DNA of 64,000 nt. It comes from Ruminiclostridium cellobioparum DSM 1351 = ATCC 15832. Lineage in GTDB: Bacteria; Bacillota; Clostridia; Acetivibrionales; DSM-1351. A model generated the notes under the pieces. That model did no database searches and was not told the DNA's origin. It saw only the letters and a program-made list of their open reading frames with translations. Where the stretch lies: positions 62,001 to 126,000 of the forward strand of contig NZ_JHYD01000025.1 of assembly GCF_000621505.1 (NCBI RefSeq), written 5' to 3'. Within the stretch, counting starts at the first letter, position 1. Each line of letters opens with the position of its first letter. The translations under genes were made by a program, and so were the position numbers. Positions 1 through 8,473 of this stretch are shown here, in pieces.

Positions 1-131
1 GGCAGCAGAAAATTATTTATCGTGCTTGAAAAAAAGGTTAGCAGGATTATGACACATATGAAGGCAACCGCAGTCCTTCTGATTATTTTTTTTCTTTTTA
101 ATAATTGACTCTCTGTCTGAATATTATCCAT
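1..131 (-). CDS. HlyD-like membrane adaptor, N-terminal part (cut by window edge)
   Basis: Only the first 43 codons are visible; the gene runs off the left edge. An ATG at 131 follows GGAGG with a 5-base gap. The peptide begins with a charged stretch (KRKKIIRR) and then one hydrophobic segment ending TFFSSTINNF. This resembles the N-terminal anchor of HlyD/RND-type periplasmic adaptor proteins in Clostridia, but so little sequence is present that the family call is tentative. It starts 20 bases after the upstream permease stops, so it probably belongs to the same transcript. Confidence 0.5.
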   Translation of the reverse strand, partial: MDNIQTESQLLKRKKIIRRTAVAFICVIILLTFFSSTINNFLL

Positions 132-151
132 TATATCCTCCAAAAAAGTTG

Positions 152-1045
152 TCATTTGATACCGGACAGTTCGATCCCCTCAATAAAATAATTCTCCCCA
201 TATAAAAAGATCAGCAGGGTGGGGAACATATACAATATTCCGCAGGCAAAGGCAATACCGATATCTTCGCTGTTTATTCTGGACAGGAATATTGACAGCG
301 GATGCATGGTTTCATCCTTTAGAAATACCAGCGGCTGCTCAACCATATTCCAGTTGTCAATGAAGACAAGTATGGCCAGTGAGGCTATTGCGCCCTTGCA
401 TTGCGGCAGCAGAATTGAGGTAAGGGATTTCCAGTAGCCTGCTCCGTCAATTTTGGCAGCCTCGCAATAATCGTCGGGTATATTTATCATAAACTGTCTT
501 AATAGGAATACCCCAAAGGTGGAAAAGACCCCCGGCAGGATAATGGACCAATAGGAACCTATCAGGTTGGTCCTGTCCAGGATGATATAGTTGGGTACAA
601 GGGTTACCTGATACGGCATCATCATTACAATAATATATATGTAGAAAATCTTGTCACTGAACGGGAATTTCAGCTTGGCAAAGGCGTATGCCGCCATTGT
701 TGCTACCACAATCTGTCCCAGCATTATGGGCACAGTGACCATAACTGAATTCCAGAACATAAAGAGGAACCTGGGTTTCCGCAGCAGCACGTTGTAATAT
801 TGCATGAAGCTTACTTTTTCAGGTATCAGGCTGAAGGTTATCCCGGGAGTCCTCCCTTCCTCCACGGCCGCCCCGCTGACCGCGCTGTAGTTCTCCATTA
901 CCTCGCTGCTTGACATGAAGGAATTTGCAAGCATATACACTACCGGAAACAGCAGTGCTGCAGAAATACAAAGCATTATTATGTACTTTACCAGACTCTT
1001 CAGTTTAATTCCCGATCCGGCTAAAAAATTCTCCATAGTTTTCAT
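152..1045 (-). CDS. Sugar ABC transporter permease, MalG/UgpE type
   Basis: Inner-membrane subunit of a carbohydrate importer of the CUT1 class. It has about six hydrophobic segments and the cytoplasmic EAA loop EAAKIDGAGYWKSL, which contacts the ATPase. The ATG at 1045 is preferred over the upstream in-frame codon at 1087 because GGAAGGAG lies 8-9 bases before it and it avoids overlap with the preceding permease, giving 297 aa, normal for the family. It pairs with the permease at 1047-1925. No ATP-binding subunit is encoded nearby, so a shared MsmX-like ATPase from elsewhere is assumed. Substrate unknown. Confidence 0.9.
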   Translation of the reverse strand: MKTMENFLAGSGIKLKSLVKYIIMLCISAALLFPVVYMLANSFMSSSEVMENYSAVSGAAVEEGRTPGITFSLIPEKVSFMQYYNVLLRKPRFLFMFWNSVMVTVPIMLGQIVVATMAAYAFAKLKFPFSDKIFYIYIIVMMMPYQVTLVPNYIILDRTNLIGSYWSIILPGVFSTFGVFLLRQFMINIPDDYCEAAKIDGAGYWKSLTSILLPQCKGAIASLAILVFIDNWNMVEQPLVFLKDETMHPLSIFLSRINSEDIGIAFACGILYMFPTLLIFLYGENYFIEGIELSGIK

Positions 1046-1046
1046 G

Positions 1047-1925
1047 TTAAATGCTCCTTCCAAATCTGGCTTCAATTTTGAAAACAATAAATACCAGTAA
1101 TGCTATTACGACTGCCATAATGAGGGCCGCTGTTGTAAGCCTTTGATAGGAAAGGTTCATAAAGTTGTTATTCATAAAATGCTGGAGCATGTAAATTTTA
1201 AGACTTGGATAGCTCCCTGCGAGCAGATAGGCCTCTCTGAACACCTTGAAGGAGTTTACGATTGACATCATTAATACGAAAAAACCCGTTGGTATGAGAA
1301 AAGGTATGGTAATGTTTTTTATGCAGGCCAAGGGGCCGGCCCCGTCCATACGTGCCGATTCATAATATTCCTTTGGTATATTGCTGAGACCCGCCAGAAA
1401 TAATATTACGTTGTAGCCGCAATTTTTCCACAGGTACAGAAGCACCAGCACCCACATGGACTGATCACTTTTTATCCAGTCTATATTCCCGGCAAACCCG
1501 AATTTTATAAGGATACTGTTTATTACCCCATATTCATTGAAAAGAATATTCCAAACAAGAATTACAGATGCCACAGGTATTACCAGCGGCAGTATAAAAA
1601 AGCTTCTAAATACCGGAAGTCCCTTGATACGACTGTTTAAAAGCAAGGACAGCAGAAATGAAAGGATAATTATAGCCGGAACGCTTATGGCATTAAATAT
1701 GATTGTGTTTTTGGATGCCAGTAAAAAAGAATTGCTGTGAAACAGATCTATAAAATTCTGAAATCCTACAAATTCAATCCCGCCTATTCCCTGTGTAAAA
1801 CAGTAGTATATGCTGATTGCAAAGGGTATTGCAAAGAACAGGGCAAAACCCGCCAGGCTGGGAAGTGCAAAAATAAAGCCTGCTATGGATTGTCTTGTTT
1901 TAAGTTTTGTTTGTAACACTGTCAT
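1047..1925 (-). CDS. Sugar ABC transporter permease, MalF/UgpA type
   Basis: First permease of the CUT1 pair, 292 aa. The N-terminal cytoplasmic stretch is followed by six predicted membrane segments, and the EAA-type loop ESARMDGAGPLACIKN is near residue 195. The start ATG is preceded by GAGGTAGG. The stop lies one base before the start of the following permease gene, so the two are translationally coupled. Binding-protein genes lie upstream on the same strand at 2119-4909, one of them broken, which suggests a binding protein-permease-permease operon whose substrate the sequence does not reveal. Confidence 0.9.
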   Translation of the reverse strand: MTVLQTKLKTRQSIAGFIFALPSLAGFALFFAIPFAISIYYCFTQGIGGIEFVGFQNFIDLFHSNSFLLASKNTIIFNAISVPAIIILSFLLSLLLNSRIKGLPVFRSFFILPLVIPVASVILVWNILFNEYGVINSILIKFGFAGNIDWIKSDQSMWVLVLLYLWKNCGYNVILFLAGLSNIPKEYYESARMDGAGPLACIKNITIPFLIPTGFFVLMMSIVNSFKVFREAYLLAGSYPSLKIYMLQHFMNNNFMNLSYQRLTTAALIMAVVIALLVFIVFKIEARFGRSI

Positions 1926-2118
1926 TTCCTACCTCATCTTTGGTAAACAAGCTTTTTATCCAAACAAATATTTTTACCATAATAATTATATAATACTACA
2001 ACAGGGATATCTACGCTTTTATTCAAGTATTTGTAAACTTTTGATGAATAGCGGTTATTAATCGAACGTTTTGTTCAGGAAGGCCGCAAGTAGTAATTAT
2101 ATTAAAAGCAAAACATAA

Positions 2119-3460
2119 TCACTCATTCAGATAAATGGTTATTCTATCGTCAATAGTTTTTGCTGTACCGCCGGCTGATTTATTTCCATTAAGAAATTCA
2201 GGCAACTCTTCTTCAATAATTTTATATACTTCGTTTTCATATAACTTACCGCTGCCGACATTTGCCCTTATTTTATCCATACGGTGTGCCAACTGCTCAG
2301 TCAAGGGAATATTCCCTAAAACAGTATTACTATTTACTTAAGCAAAATTTTTTATCTAGATTATAGGCACTTTCACTTACCGGAGTATACCAATTTGGGT
2401 CATCCTTTCCGGCCTGCTGTTGGTATTCATCTGAAAGCAGCAGCTTTATAAATGCAAAAGCATCCGGTTTGCTTTTACATTTTGCATTTATACTTAACAA
2501 ATAATAGGGCCACACGGTGTTGACATCTCCTTTGTTCCATGTTGGAAATGCAAATATTCTCACCTCCTGCTTATTAAAAAGTCTGGTGATTTGATTATAT
2601 GCTTCATAAAGGGAATACGGACTATATATCCCTGCAGTATTCACCATCACAACGGTACCATTTTTTAATAATTCGGTATAAGAATATTTGCTTGAAATCC
2701 TGCCTGGACAAATTGCCGGATAAATATCCTTATAAAAATTTAGTACTTCAATAAACTCCTTTGAAGCATATGACGTTTTTTTCTTGTCATAGTCTATAAA
2801 CGGATTTCCCAAAGAACAAAGGAATTGCGTAAAACTAAGGCTGTTAATAAAATACTTACCTTTGGATTTGTTGTCAGCAATGAATTTTTTCACTATCTCG
2901 GCAACATTATTCCACATCAAATTGTTTTCATCAAGTTTAATATTATTTTTATTTAATATCTCTTGGGTAGTAAGAAAGCCTGAATTAACGTAATTAATTG
3001 GAATAAGATATCTTTTCCCCGCATAGACACCGTAATCCAGAATTTTTTCGTTGTAATCCGACAGTTTGAAATCCCTATCTTCTGTAATAAGTTTGTTTAT
3101 GTCATAAAATACTCCGTTTGAAACAACTTTGTTTGTATTGCTTAACATATCAAGTCTGTTTACAATAATATCCGGCCCATTCCCTGATAAAAGACCGGTA
3201 GTATTTTTGTTCTTAAACTCCTGAATGTCGGAAAATACTTTAGCTTCAATTTTTGCATTTGAGTTTACTTTATTATACTTATCCACCGCATTTAATAGGG
3301 TTTTGTCAGAATCCATCAAGTAAATAGTCAACTGAGACTTTGAAGAGTTTGTACTATTATTCTGCTCTGAACAGGAGATAAGGTTTATCGAAAATACCAT
3401 TATTAATAAAATAATGTTTATTTTCTTTACCCGGACATTCATATTATGTTGAAAATGCAA
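2119..3460 (-). pseudogene. Extracellular solute-binding lipoprotein, frameshifted near the C-terminus
   Basis: A lipoprotein signal (hydrophobic stretch ending NLISCSEQ) and a binding-protein body run in one frame to a double stop at about 2327-2332. The missing C-terminus continues in the +1 frame from about 2330 to 2119, ending NGNKSAGGTAKTIDDR. This matches the tail of the neighbouring intact paralogue (NGSKSAEQTAKAINEK). A one-base change, plausibly in the run of six A at about 2348-2353, would join the two parts. The start is uncertain: TTG at 3460 has GGAGGAGG upstream, and ATG at 3442 is an alternative. Either the gene is a recent pseudogene or the assembly contains an error. If functional it would feed the permeases at 152-1925. 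Confidence 0.75.
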
Positions 3461-3571
3461 AATATTCCAACCTCCTCCGCCTTGGCCCAAAAATTTACCT
3501 TGCCTGACAATGTACTTTTTTATATGTTACAAACTACTAAGTCGATTCTTACCGGAGCTTTTTGTTAAGCC

Positions 3572-4909
3572 TTATTCATTCAAAAATAATAACACTTTTT
3601 CATTTATTGCTTTTGCAGTCTGCTCGGCACTTTTACTTCCGTTTAAGAAATTTATCATTTCATCATTAATAATTGTTAAAACACTTTGGTCTATAAAATT
3701 GCAAGTATTAACCTTTTCAGGTATATCTTCTAAAATTCTTGCCAAATCTTCCGGTATCGCTTTACTTTTATAGGTTTTATCATCTGCAGGATTTTTTATA
3801 TCTTTGCCCCGTTTTTCCTCACTTGAATAGTAAGCTATAATTTCCCTATATGCTTCTTTATTTACAGGAGCACTTGAAATTACAGTATCTTTTTGAATTT
3901 CTTTTGACAAAACATATTTTATAAATTCAAATGCTTCTTCTGGATGCTTACATTTATTACTTATTGCAGTGAATTTTTTAACATATGCGGAATAATTACC
4001 ATTATGTTGGGATGATGGATAAGGGTATATTTTTATATCTGAATTAAGAACATTTTTCCCAAAATTATACTCCGTCCAAAAAAATTCAGGATTGGTAGAA
4101 TATGTTTGTAGTAAAATGAGTGCATTATCCTTTACCATTCCCCAGTATAACCCCCTGTATTTCATAGCATATTCTGGAGGACAAATTGTAGGAATTATAT
4201 CTCTATAATTTTTTAGTAAGTTAATAAATTCATCCGAATTAAAATTTGCCTTTTTAGATTTGTAGTCCACAAAGCTTTTGCCGTAGCTTTCGAAAATAGT
4301 TTGAAAATCCATTGGAACAAAAAAATACTTTCCTTTATTATTATTTATAAACTGTAATGAAATTTTTGAAAGCATTTCCCAAGAAAAATTTTTATTATCT
4401 ATGTTGATATTATTGCTCTTTAAGATATTATCAAATCCGTAAAAAATATGTACATCAAAATTTGTCGGCAAAATATATCTTTTACCATCTATTACACCAC
4501 AATTTAGTACTTCTTCGTAATAATCATCCAACCTAAATTCTTTATCTTTTTTAATCAGTTTATTTAAGTCATAGAATGTCTTATTTTGGATCGTTTTGTA
4601 AATGGAAGGGAATATGTCTGTATTATCGCAGAATAAATCAGGACCACCACCCGCCATTAAATCAGCAGTTAATTTCTCTGAGTATTCCTTGTTTATATAT
4701 AAAGGAATATCATCTATCATAAGTTTTATATTTTTATTTTTAGCATTAAATTTATCAATTGCATTATGTGTAGTTTGATCGTTTACACGAACACTTACTT
4801 CGAGCTCGATTTTTTCATTTTGCCTCTTATTATCGATCACTTCATTAGTTTCACAACTACTAAACGTAATCATAGGGATAATTAAAAGAAGTAGATAATG
4901 TTTTCTCAT
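3572..4909 (-). CDS. Extracellular solute-binding lipoprotein (family 1)
   Basis: 445 aa. The short signal peptide has a lipobox-like ITFSSC, so Cys19 would be lipidated and the protein anchored outside the membrane. The body has features of CUT1 binding proteins, such as GGGPDLFCDNTD and HPEEAFEFIKYVLS. It is a paralogue of the broken lipoprotein just downstream, with the same organisation and a similar C-terminus. The coding sequence is very AT-rich, like the RiPP genes upstream and unlike the glycan genes further right. The Shine-Dalgarno before the ATG is weak. Substrate unknown; a sugar or oligosaccharide is assumed from the permease family. Confidence 0.8.
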   Translation of the reverse strand: MRKHYLLLLIIPMITFSSCETNEVIDNKRQNEKIELEVSVRVNDQTTHNAIDKFNAKNKNIKLMIDDIPLYINKEYSEKLTADLMAGGGPDLFCDNTDIFPSIYKTIQNKTFYDLNKLIKKDKEFRLDDYYEEVLNCGVIDGKRYILPTNFDVHIFYGFDNILKSNNINIDNKNFSWEMLSKISLQFINNNKGKYFFVPMDFQTIFESYGKSFVDYKSKKANFNSDEFINLLKNYRDIIPTICPPEYAMKYRGLYWGMVKDNALILLQTYSTNPEFFWTEYNFGKNVLNSDIKIYPYPSSQHNGNYSAYVKKFTAISNKCKHPEEAFEFIKYVLSKEIQKDTVISSAPVNKEAYREIIAYYSSEEKRGKDIKNPADDKTYKSKAIPEDLARILEDIPEKVNTCNFIDQSVLTIINDEMINFLNGSKSAEQTAKAINEKVLLFLNE

Positions 4910-5045
4910 AATTGTACTTATATACCTGCATTAAAACGCATTAGTATAATCCTCCACTCTATCAATTTAATAGTACCTTTTTTATAATCCATTCTTTGTT
5001 TTAAACTTGGACTGTTATAGCTAAATTGTTTAATATTTATGACAT

Positions 5046-5324
5046 TTAAACATTTTGAATTGTTTCTTCTCTATTTTTTTTCAATTGTCTATCAATCAGA
5101 TTAATCATCCTATTTAATGTTTTAAACTCTCCACTAACTATATCCTTCTCAGGTATTGTAATATTAAATTCGCGTTCAATATCAAAAAACAGGTAAACGA
5201 GATCCCTTGGCTCAATGCCAAATTGTCCACTAAGCATATCAGTATTAAAATCTACTAGAGATATATCAAGTCCTAACCTTTCTTCAAAAATACGGTTTAA
5301 AATTAAGTAATCTACAGATTTCAT
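5046..5324 (-). CDS. Acyl-carrier-related protein of a Cys-rich peptide maturation system
   Basis: 92 aa, with AAAGGAG before the ATG. Its fold pattern is that of an acyl carrier protein: helix, D-x-L motif region, then PEKDIVSGEFKTLNRMINLI, like the last ACP helices. The usual phosphopantetheine-bearing DSL motif is replaced by DMLSGQFGIEP, whose Ser could still carry the arm but is not certain to. Its place directly behind a radical SAM maturase and a TIGR04066-type protein matches the ACP-related component known from clostridial Cys-rich peptide clusters (TIGR04069-like). Its biochemical role in those systems is not established. Confidence 0.75.
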   Translation of the reverse strand: MKSVDYLILNRIFEERLGLDISLVDFNTDMLSGQFGIEPRDLVYLFFDIEREFNITIPEKDIVSGEFKTLNRMINLIDRQLKKNREETIQNV

Positions 5325-5344
5325 ATTCTAACTCCTTTAAATAA

Positions 5345-6448
5345 CTAATTTGTAAACAAAGAATACTCTCCATAATAACTAAGTTTATCTATTATGGAAG
5401 TAGCAATTTCCTTAGAATCATTGCTATTGAATATATTAAATAGCGGGATTTTTAAGTCTTTATAATTTTTTAGCTTCTTATCGATAAAACTTGGATCTAT
5501 GGTCAAGTATTCCAGTTCAGTGAACTCACCCGCATTTGGCCAATGGCACTGCACATTTGACAAATTAAAGCAGTCGATTTCATATCCAAATTTATACTTT
5601 AATGCAGTCGAAATTTTTTTAAAATATTCTGGTTTGTAGTTTTCATAAAAAGAGCTTACCAATACAAAATCCGGTGTTAATGCTTGAGAAACTTCGTAGG
5701 CAATAATACCAAAATTGTGAGTATATTCATTATTTAATTTCATTGTACCTCCAGGAATGCCAATAATAATTAAATCTGGTGACTCTTCTATTTCTATTTC
5801 TTTTATAAATCTGTTAAAGCTAATAATCTTTTCTGCTTCACTAATCGATTTATCAAACATAAAGTTAGGGAATGAATGGAATCCCATTAGTTCACAATAT
5901 TTTCGTGATCCGACCTGAGCAACTTTATATCCTAAACGTTTGATTTCTTCTCTAATACTTAACTGTATTTCGAACTTACATGTTCTTTCACCCATTCCCA
6001 TTACAAATACTACAGGAGTACCTATTCTATATAGATTCTCTTTGAAAATTAAATAACTTTTTTGTTCACGATTTATACAACTTTGATAATGAACACCGTA
6101 TTCTTTACATAATTCAGAAATAATATCATTTCTTTTATCATCTATATCCATTACAGATATAATGTTTTTCTTATGTTTTATTGCTTCTAAAATTTTCGAA
6201 AATATAAATTCATTGTAGTCAATACTTAGCAAATTATCACAAATTAATACCGTGTCACAACATTCTAATAATAATTTAAATTTATCCATTTTTTGAATAT
6301 CTATTTTCCCTTTATTGAAACTACAATAATTGTCCTTATGCCCAAATGTAATTCCACCTATAATCTCAAACTTGTCCAATAATGAATAGTGATTTAAAAG
6401 CGGAATAATTTCAAAACTATAAGGAAATATCAACAGTTTTTCTCTCAT
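5345..6448 (-). CDS. Peptide maturation system protein, TIGR04066-like
   Basis: 367 aa. The N-terminal part resembles a nucleotide-binding fold (LLIFPYSFEIIPLLNHYSLL, then a VLICDN strand). The C-terminal half starts VVFVMGMGERTCKFEIQLS and is rich in alternating strands and helices (VAQVGSRKYCELMG, DLIIIGIPGGTMKLNNEYTH). Length, motifs and position between a radical SAM maturase and an ACP-like gene fit the uncharacterised family seen in clostridial Cys-rich RiPP clusters. Its start overlaps the maturase by 32 bases, with AGGAGG 5 bases before the ATG, showing tight coupling. No reaction can be assigned. The GMGERTCK stretch could bind a phosphate-containing ligand, but that is a guess. Confidence 0.75.
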   Translation of the reverse strand: MREKLLIFPYSFEIIPLLNHYSLLDKFEIIGGITFGHKDNYCSFNKGKIDIQKMDKFKLLLECCDTVLICDNLLSIDYNEFIFSKILEAIKHKKNIISVMDIDDKRNDIISELCKEYGVHYQSCINREQKSYLIFKENLYRIGTPVVFVMGMGERTCKFEIQLSIREEIKRLGYKVAQVGSRKYCELMGFHSFPNFMFDKSISEAEKIISFNRFIKEIEIEESPDLIIIGIPGGTMKLNNEYTHNFGIIAYEVSQALTPDFVLVSSFYENYKPEYFKKISTALKYKFGYEIDCFNLSNVQCHWPNAGEFTELEYLTIDPSFIDKKLKNYKDLKIPLFNIFNSNDSKEIATSIIDKLSYYGEYSLFTN

Positions 6449-7877
6449 TTTGTCCTCCTATAAATCTATTAAACTCATATTTCATTTGCTTTAGCATACA
6501 TATATCTTTCAGTCTATCTTCAGCAAATTTCATAGTGCCATTGCACTTACTTATTTTTTCATATTTTGACAATCCATTTACTGAATCAGCCATCGCAGCA
6601 CATGATCCACAGAACCTAAATGCCCAGCAGTTTTTACACTTATCTTCGCTTAATTTGCCGATGTTTAATATTTCACGAATATTATCATAATTAAAACCAT
6701 CAAAGACATTACCAATTTTCATTATTTCCGATGTCTCACTCACTCTTTCACAAGGAAAAAGGGTTCCCTGCGTATCAACAAATAACCTTTGTGATCCAGG
6801 AATACAAGGTCCTCCATGATGAGCTTTTTCAGGTAATTTTTCAGTTACTTTAAGTTGTGCATAGGTTTTCTCTAATGAAATAAAATATGTCCTTACAAGT
6901 TTTGAAACATAACTTTGATCCAATCTTCCAAGTTTAGATAAAAACAGTTTAAATATTTCATATCTGTAATTATTTATAAACGTCTGGTCATTTTTCACCA
7001 GATCTTTCTTTAAATTAGGATTTATTTCTGATGCTAAAACCACTGCTTCTTTAACTAAATCAAAATCTTTAAAAAAATTGTCAACACAACAAAATTCATT
7101 TTCCTGATCAAGTACTGCATTAAAGCATATATTTTTATAATAATCAGGATATTTTTGTTTGATTAAATTTACATTACTCATTACAATTTCGAATGTGCTA
7201 TCACTTGTACAAGCAAATTTTCTATTTCTATCTTGTACCTCTTTTGGCCCATCTAAACTTATCACCAAATATACATCGTTTTCTTCAAACAACTGTATAA
7301 TACTTTCATTAAGTAGTGTACCGTTTGTAGTTATTGTAAAAGATAACTTCTTGCCATAGGAATTTTGTTTAGCATATTTGATACATTTTCTCATTAATTC
7401 TTTTTCTAACAATGGCTCTCCACCATAAAACCCGATATTTATTTCTTTATTATCTCCAGAATGTTCGAGTAAAAAATCTATACTTCGCTTGGCAATTTCA
7501 AAATCCATTCTACTTTTTGTATGTGTTCTATTATAGTAGCCTCCTGAATATGCACAATAGCTACAATTTAGATTACAGTTTTGTGTAAGCTGCAATGTTA
7601 TCTTCTGAATTTTACTATTTAAATAATATTCTATAAGTTCATCTGCAGGATGTAAAATTTCTTTTATTTTATTTGAGGAAAAAAATCCATCATTTTTCAT
7701 TTTTGCTAAAAGATCAACTATATAATTGTTTTCTACATTATCTAATGATGTTTGATCTCCTACCAACAGCTTTATAAGTTCATTCTGCCCTTTTAAAATA
7801 ACATTCCTATTTACATCATATATATAATCTTTGCCACCAACTCTAAATGTATGAATAAATGGTTTATGGCTATACAT
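6417..7877 (-). CDS. Radical SAM/SPASM Cys-rich peptide maturase (CcpM-like)
   Basis: 486 aa from ATG 7877 (GGAAGGTGGAAATAGG upstream); an earlier in-frame codon at 7925 lacks such a site. The N-terminal ~90 residues can bind a leader peptide. The radical SAM motif CNLNCSYC gives Cys101, Cys105 and Cys108 for the SAM-binding 4Fe-4S cluster, followed by GGEPLL. A SPASM domain holds auxiliary-cluster cysteines at about 358, 376, 414, 417, 423, 426 and 445 (CKNCWAFRFCGSC). The gene lies between a Cys-rich precursor and two maturation genes, so its substrate is almost certainly that peptide. The chemistry (thioether or another Cys-derived link) cannot be read from the sequence. Confidence 0.9.
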   Translation of the reverse strand: MYSHKPFIHTFRVGGKDYIYDVNRNVILKGQNELIKLLVGDQTSLDNVENNYIVDLLAKMKNDGFFSSNKIKEILHPADELIEYYLNSKIQKITLQLTQNCNLNCSYCAYSGGYYNRTHTKSRMDFEIAKRSIDFLLEHSGDNKEINIGFYGGEPLLEKELMRKCIKYAKQNSYGKKLSFTITTNGTLLNESIIQLFEENDVYLVISLDGPKEVQDRNRKFACTSDSTFEIVMSNVNLIKQKYPDYYKNICFNAVLDQENEFCCVDNFFKDFDLVKEAVVLASEINPNLKKDLVKNDQTFINNYRYEIFKLFLSKLGRLDQSYVSKLVRTYFISLEKTYAQLKVTEKLPEKAHHGGPCIPGSQRLFVDTQGTLFPCERVSETSEIMKIGNVFDGFNYDNIREILNIGKLSEDKCKNCWAFRFCGSCAAMADSVNGLSKYEKISKCNGTMKFAEDRLKDICMLKQMKYEFNRFIGGQNERKTVDISL

Positions 7878-7910
7878 GCCTATTTCCACCTTCCACAATG
7901 TTAATAAAAG

Positions 7911-7954
7911 GAAAAATTGAATCAACCTAGCTTTTTAGTTGATTCAATTTTTTC
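7911..7954 (-). terminator. Hairpin between precursor and maturase genes (terminator or attenuator)
   Basis: On the transcript the arms are AAAAATTGAATCAAC and GTTGATTCAATTTTT, a perfect 15-bp stem with an 11-base loop and a U-run at its 3' foot. It sits just after the precursor stop and 34 bases before the maturase start. Such a hairpin would give more precursor mRNA than enzyme mRNA, a common arrangement in RiPP operons. Confidence 0.75.
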
Positions 7955-7985
7955 CTAACTACATATGTAATATTATTTGTTACAT

Positions 7986-8201
7986 CTAACCGACAGAGGC
8001 AACACTTCCACTATACGATGATGAATCTGAGTGATTATCAGTTCTAGAAATTGATAAGCTGCCATAAAACCAACTTTGAACAGATCCATAAGCATCACAT
8101 GAACCAGAACAATCACAAGAACATCCACAATAGGAACATGAAGTACAATAAGCTTCTACTGTCTCCATCTGGAATTCTAGCTTTTTACCTAGACTTTTCA
8201 T
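7986..8201 (-). CDS. Cys-rich RiPP precursor peptide (CLI_3235/Clo7bot-like)
   Basis: 71 aa from ATG 8201, with AAGGTGTGGTG upstream; a TTG at 8237 would add 12 residues but lacks a good site. The leader begins MKSLGKKLEFQMETVEAY, a basic-plus-acidic signature typical of clostridial Cys-rich bacteriocin-like precursors. The core has seven Cys in CTSCSYCGCSCDCSGSC, then a 30-residue Ser/Gly-rich tail containing SWFYGSLS and ending GSVASVG. The maturase that should act on it is the next gene. No protease site such as double Gly is obvious. Product activity is unknown; antimicrobial or signalling roles are both possible. Confidence 0.85.
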   Translation of the reverse strand: MKSLGKKLEFQMETVEAYCTSCSYCGCSCDCSGSCDAYGSVQSWFYGSLSISRTDNHSDSSSYSGSVASVG

Positions 8202-8302
8202 TTTTTTCACCACACCTTCGTATTTTTTATGGTTCAAAAGCTCGCGAATTTCTTTTGAACATTATTTATTTGAATTTCCATCAGGCTTTCCGCGGTTACC
8301 TA

Positions 8303-8473
8303 TCAAGAAATCAAATACTCCCCCTCGTTTAGCAAAAGAATCTTATTTGTTCTCTTAAAGATATCTGGTCTATGACTTACTAAAATTGCTTAGCTGATTA
8401 AAACTAAAGTAAACATAATAAGTGATAATCTTAATACAATATCAAAATCTGCTATAAGCAATCTTTTATCCAT
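8303..8473 (-). pseudogene. Remnant of an ABC exporter ATPase next to the RiPP genes
   Basis: Read on the minus strand, an ATG at 8473 after AGGGGGGATT opens a 27-codon hydrophobic peptide (MDKRLLIADFDIVLRL...) ending in TAA at 8390-8392. In the same frame, directly after the stop, comes AILVSHRPDIFKRTNKILLL followed by NEGEYLIS and two stops. The second part is a typical C-terminal end of an ABC ATPase: the H-loop SHRPD and the strand-turn ILLLNEGE. The middle (Walker A, signature, Walker B) is absent. This reads as a large internal deletion in an exporter gene. Whether the 27-aa peptide is still made is unknown. Confidence 0.65.
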
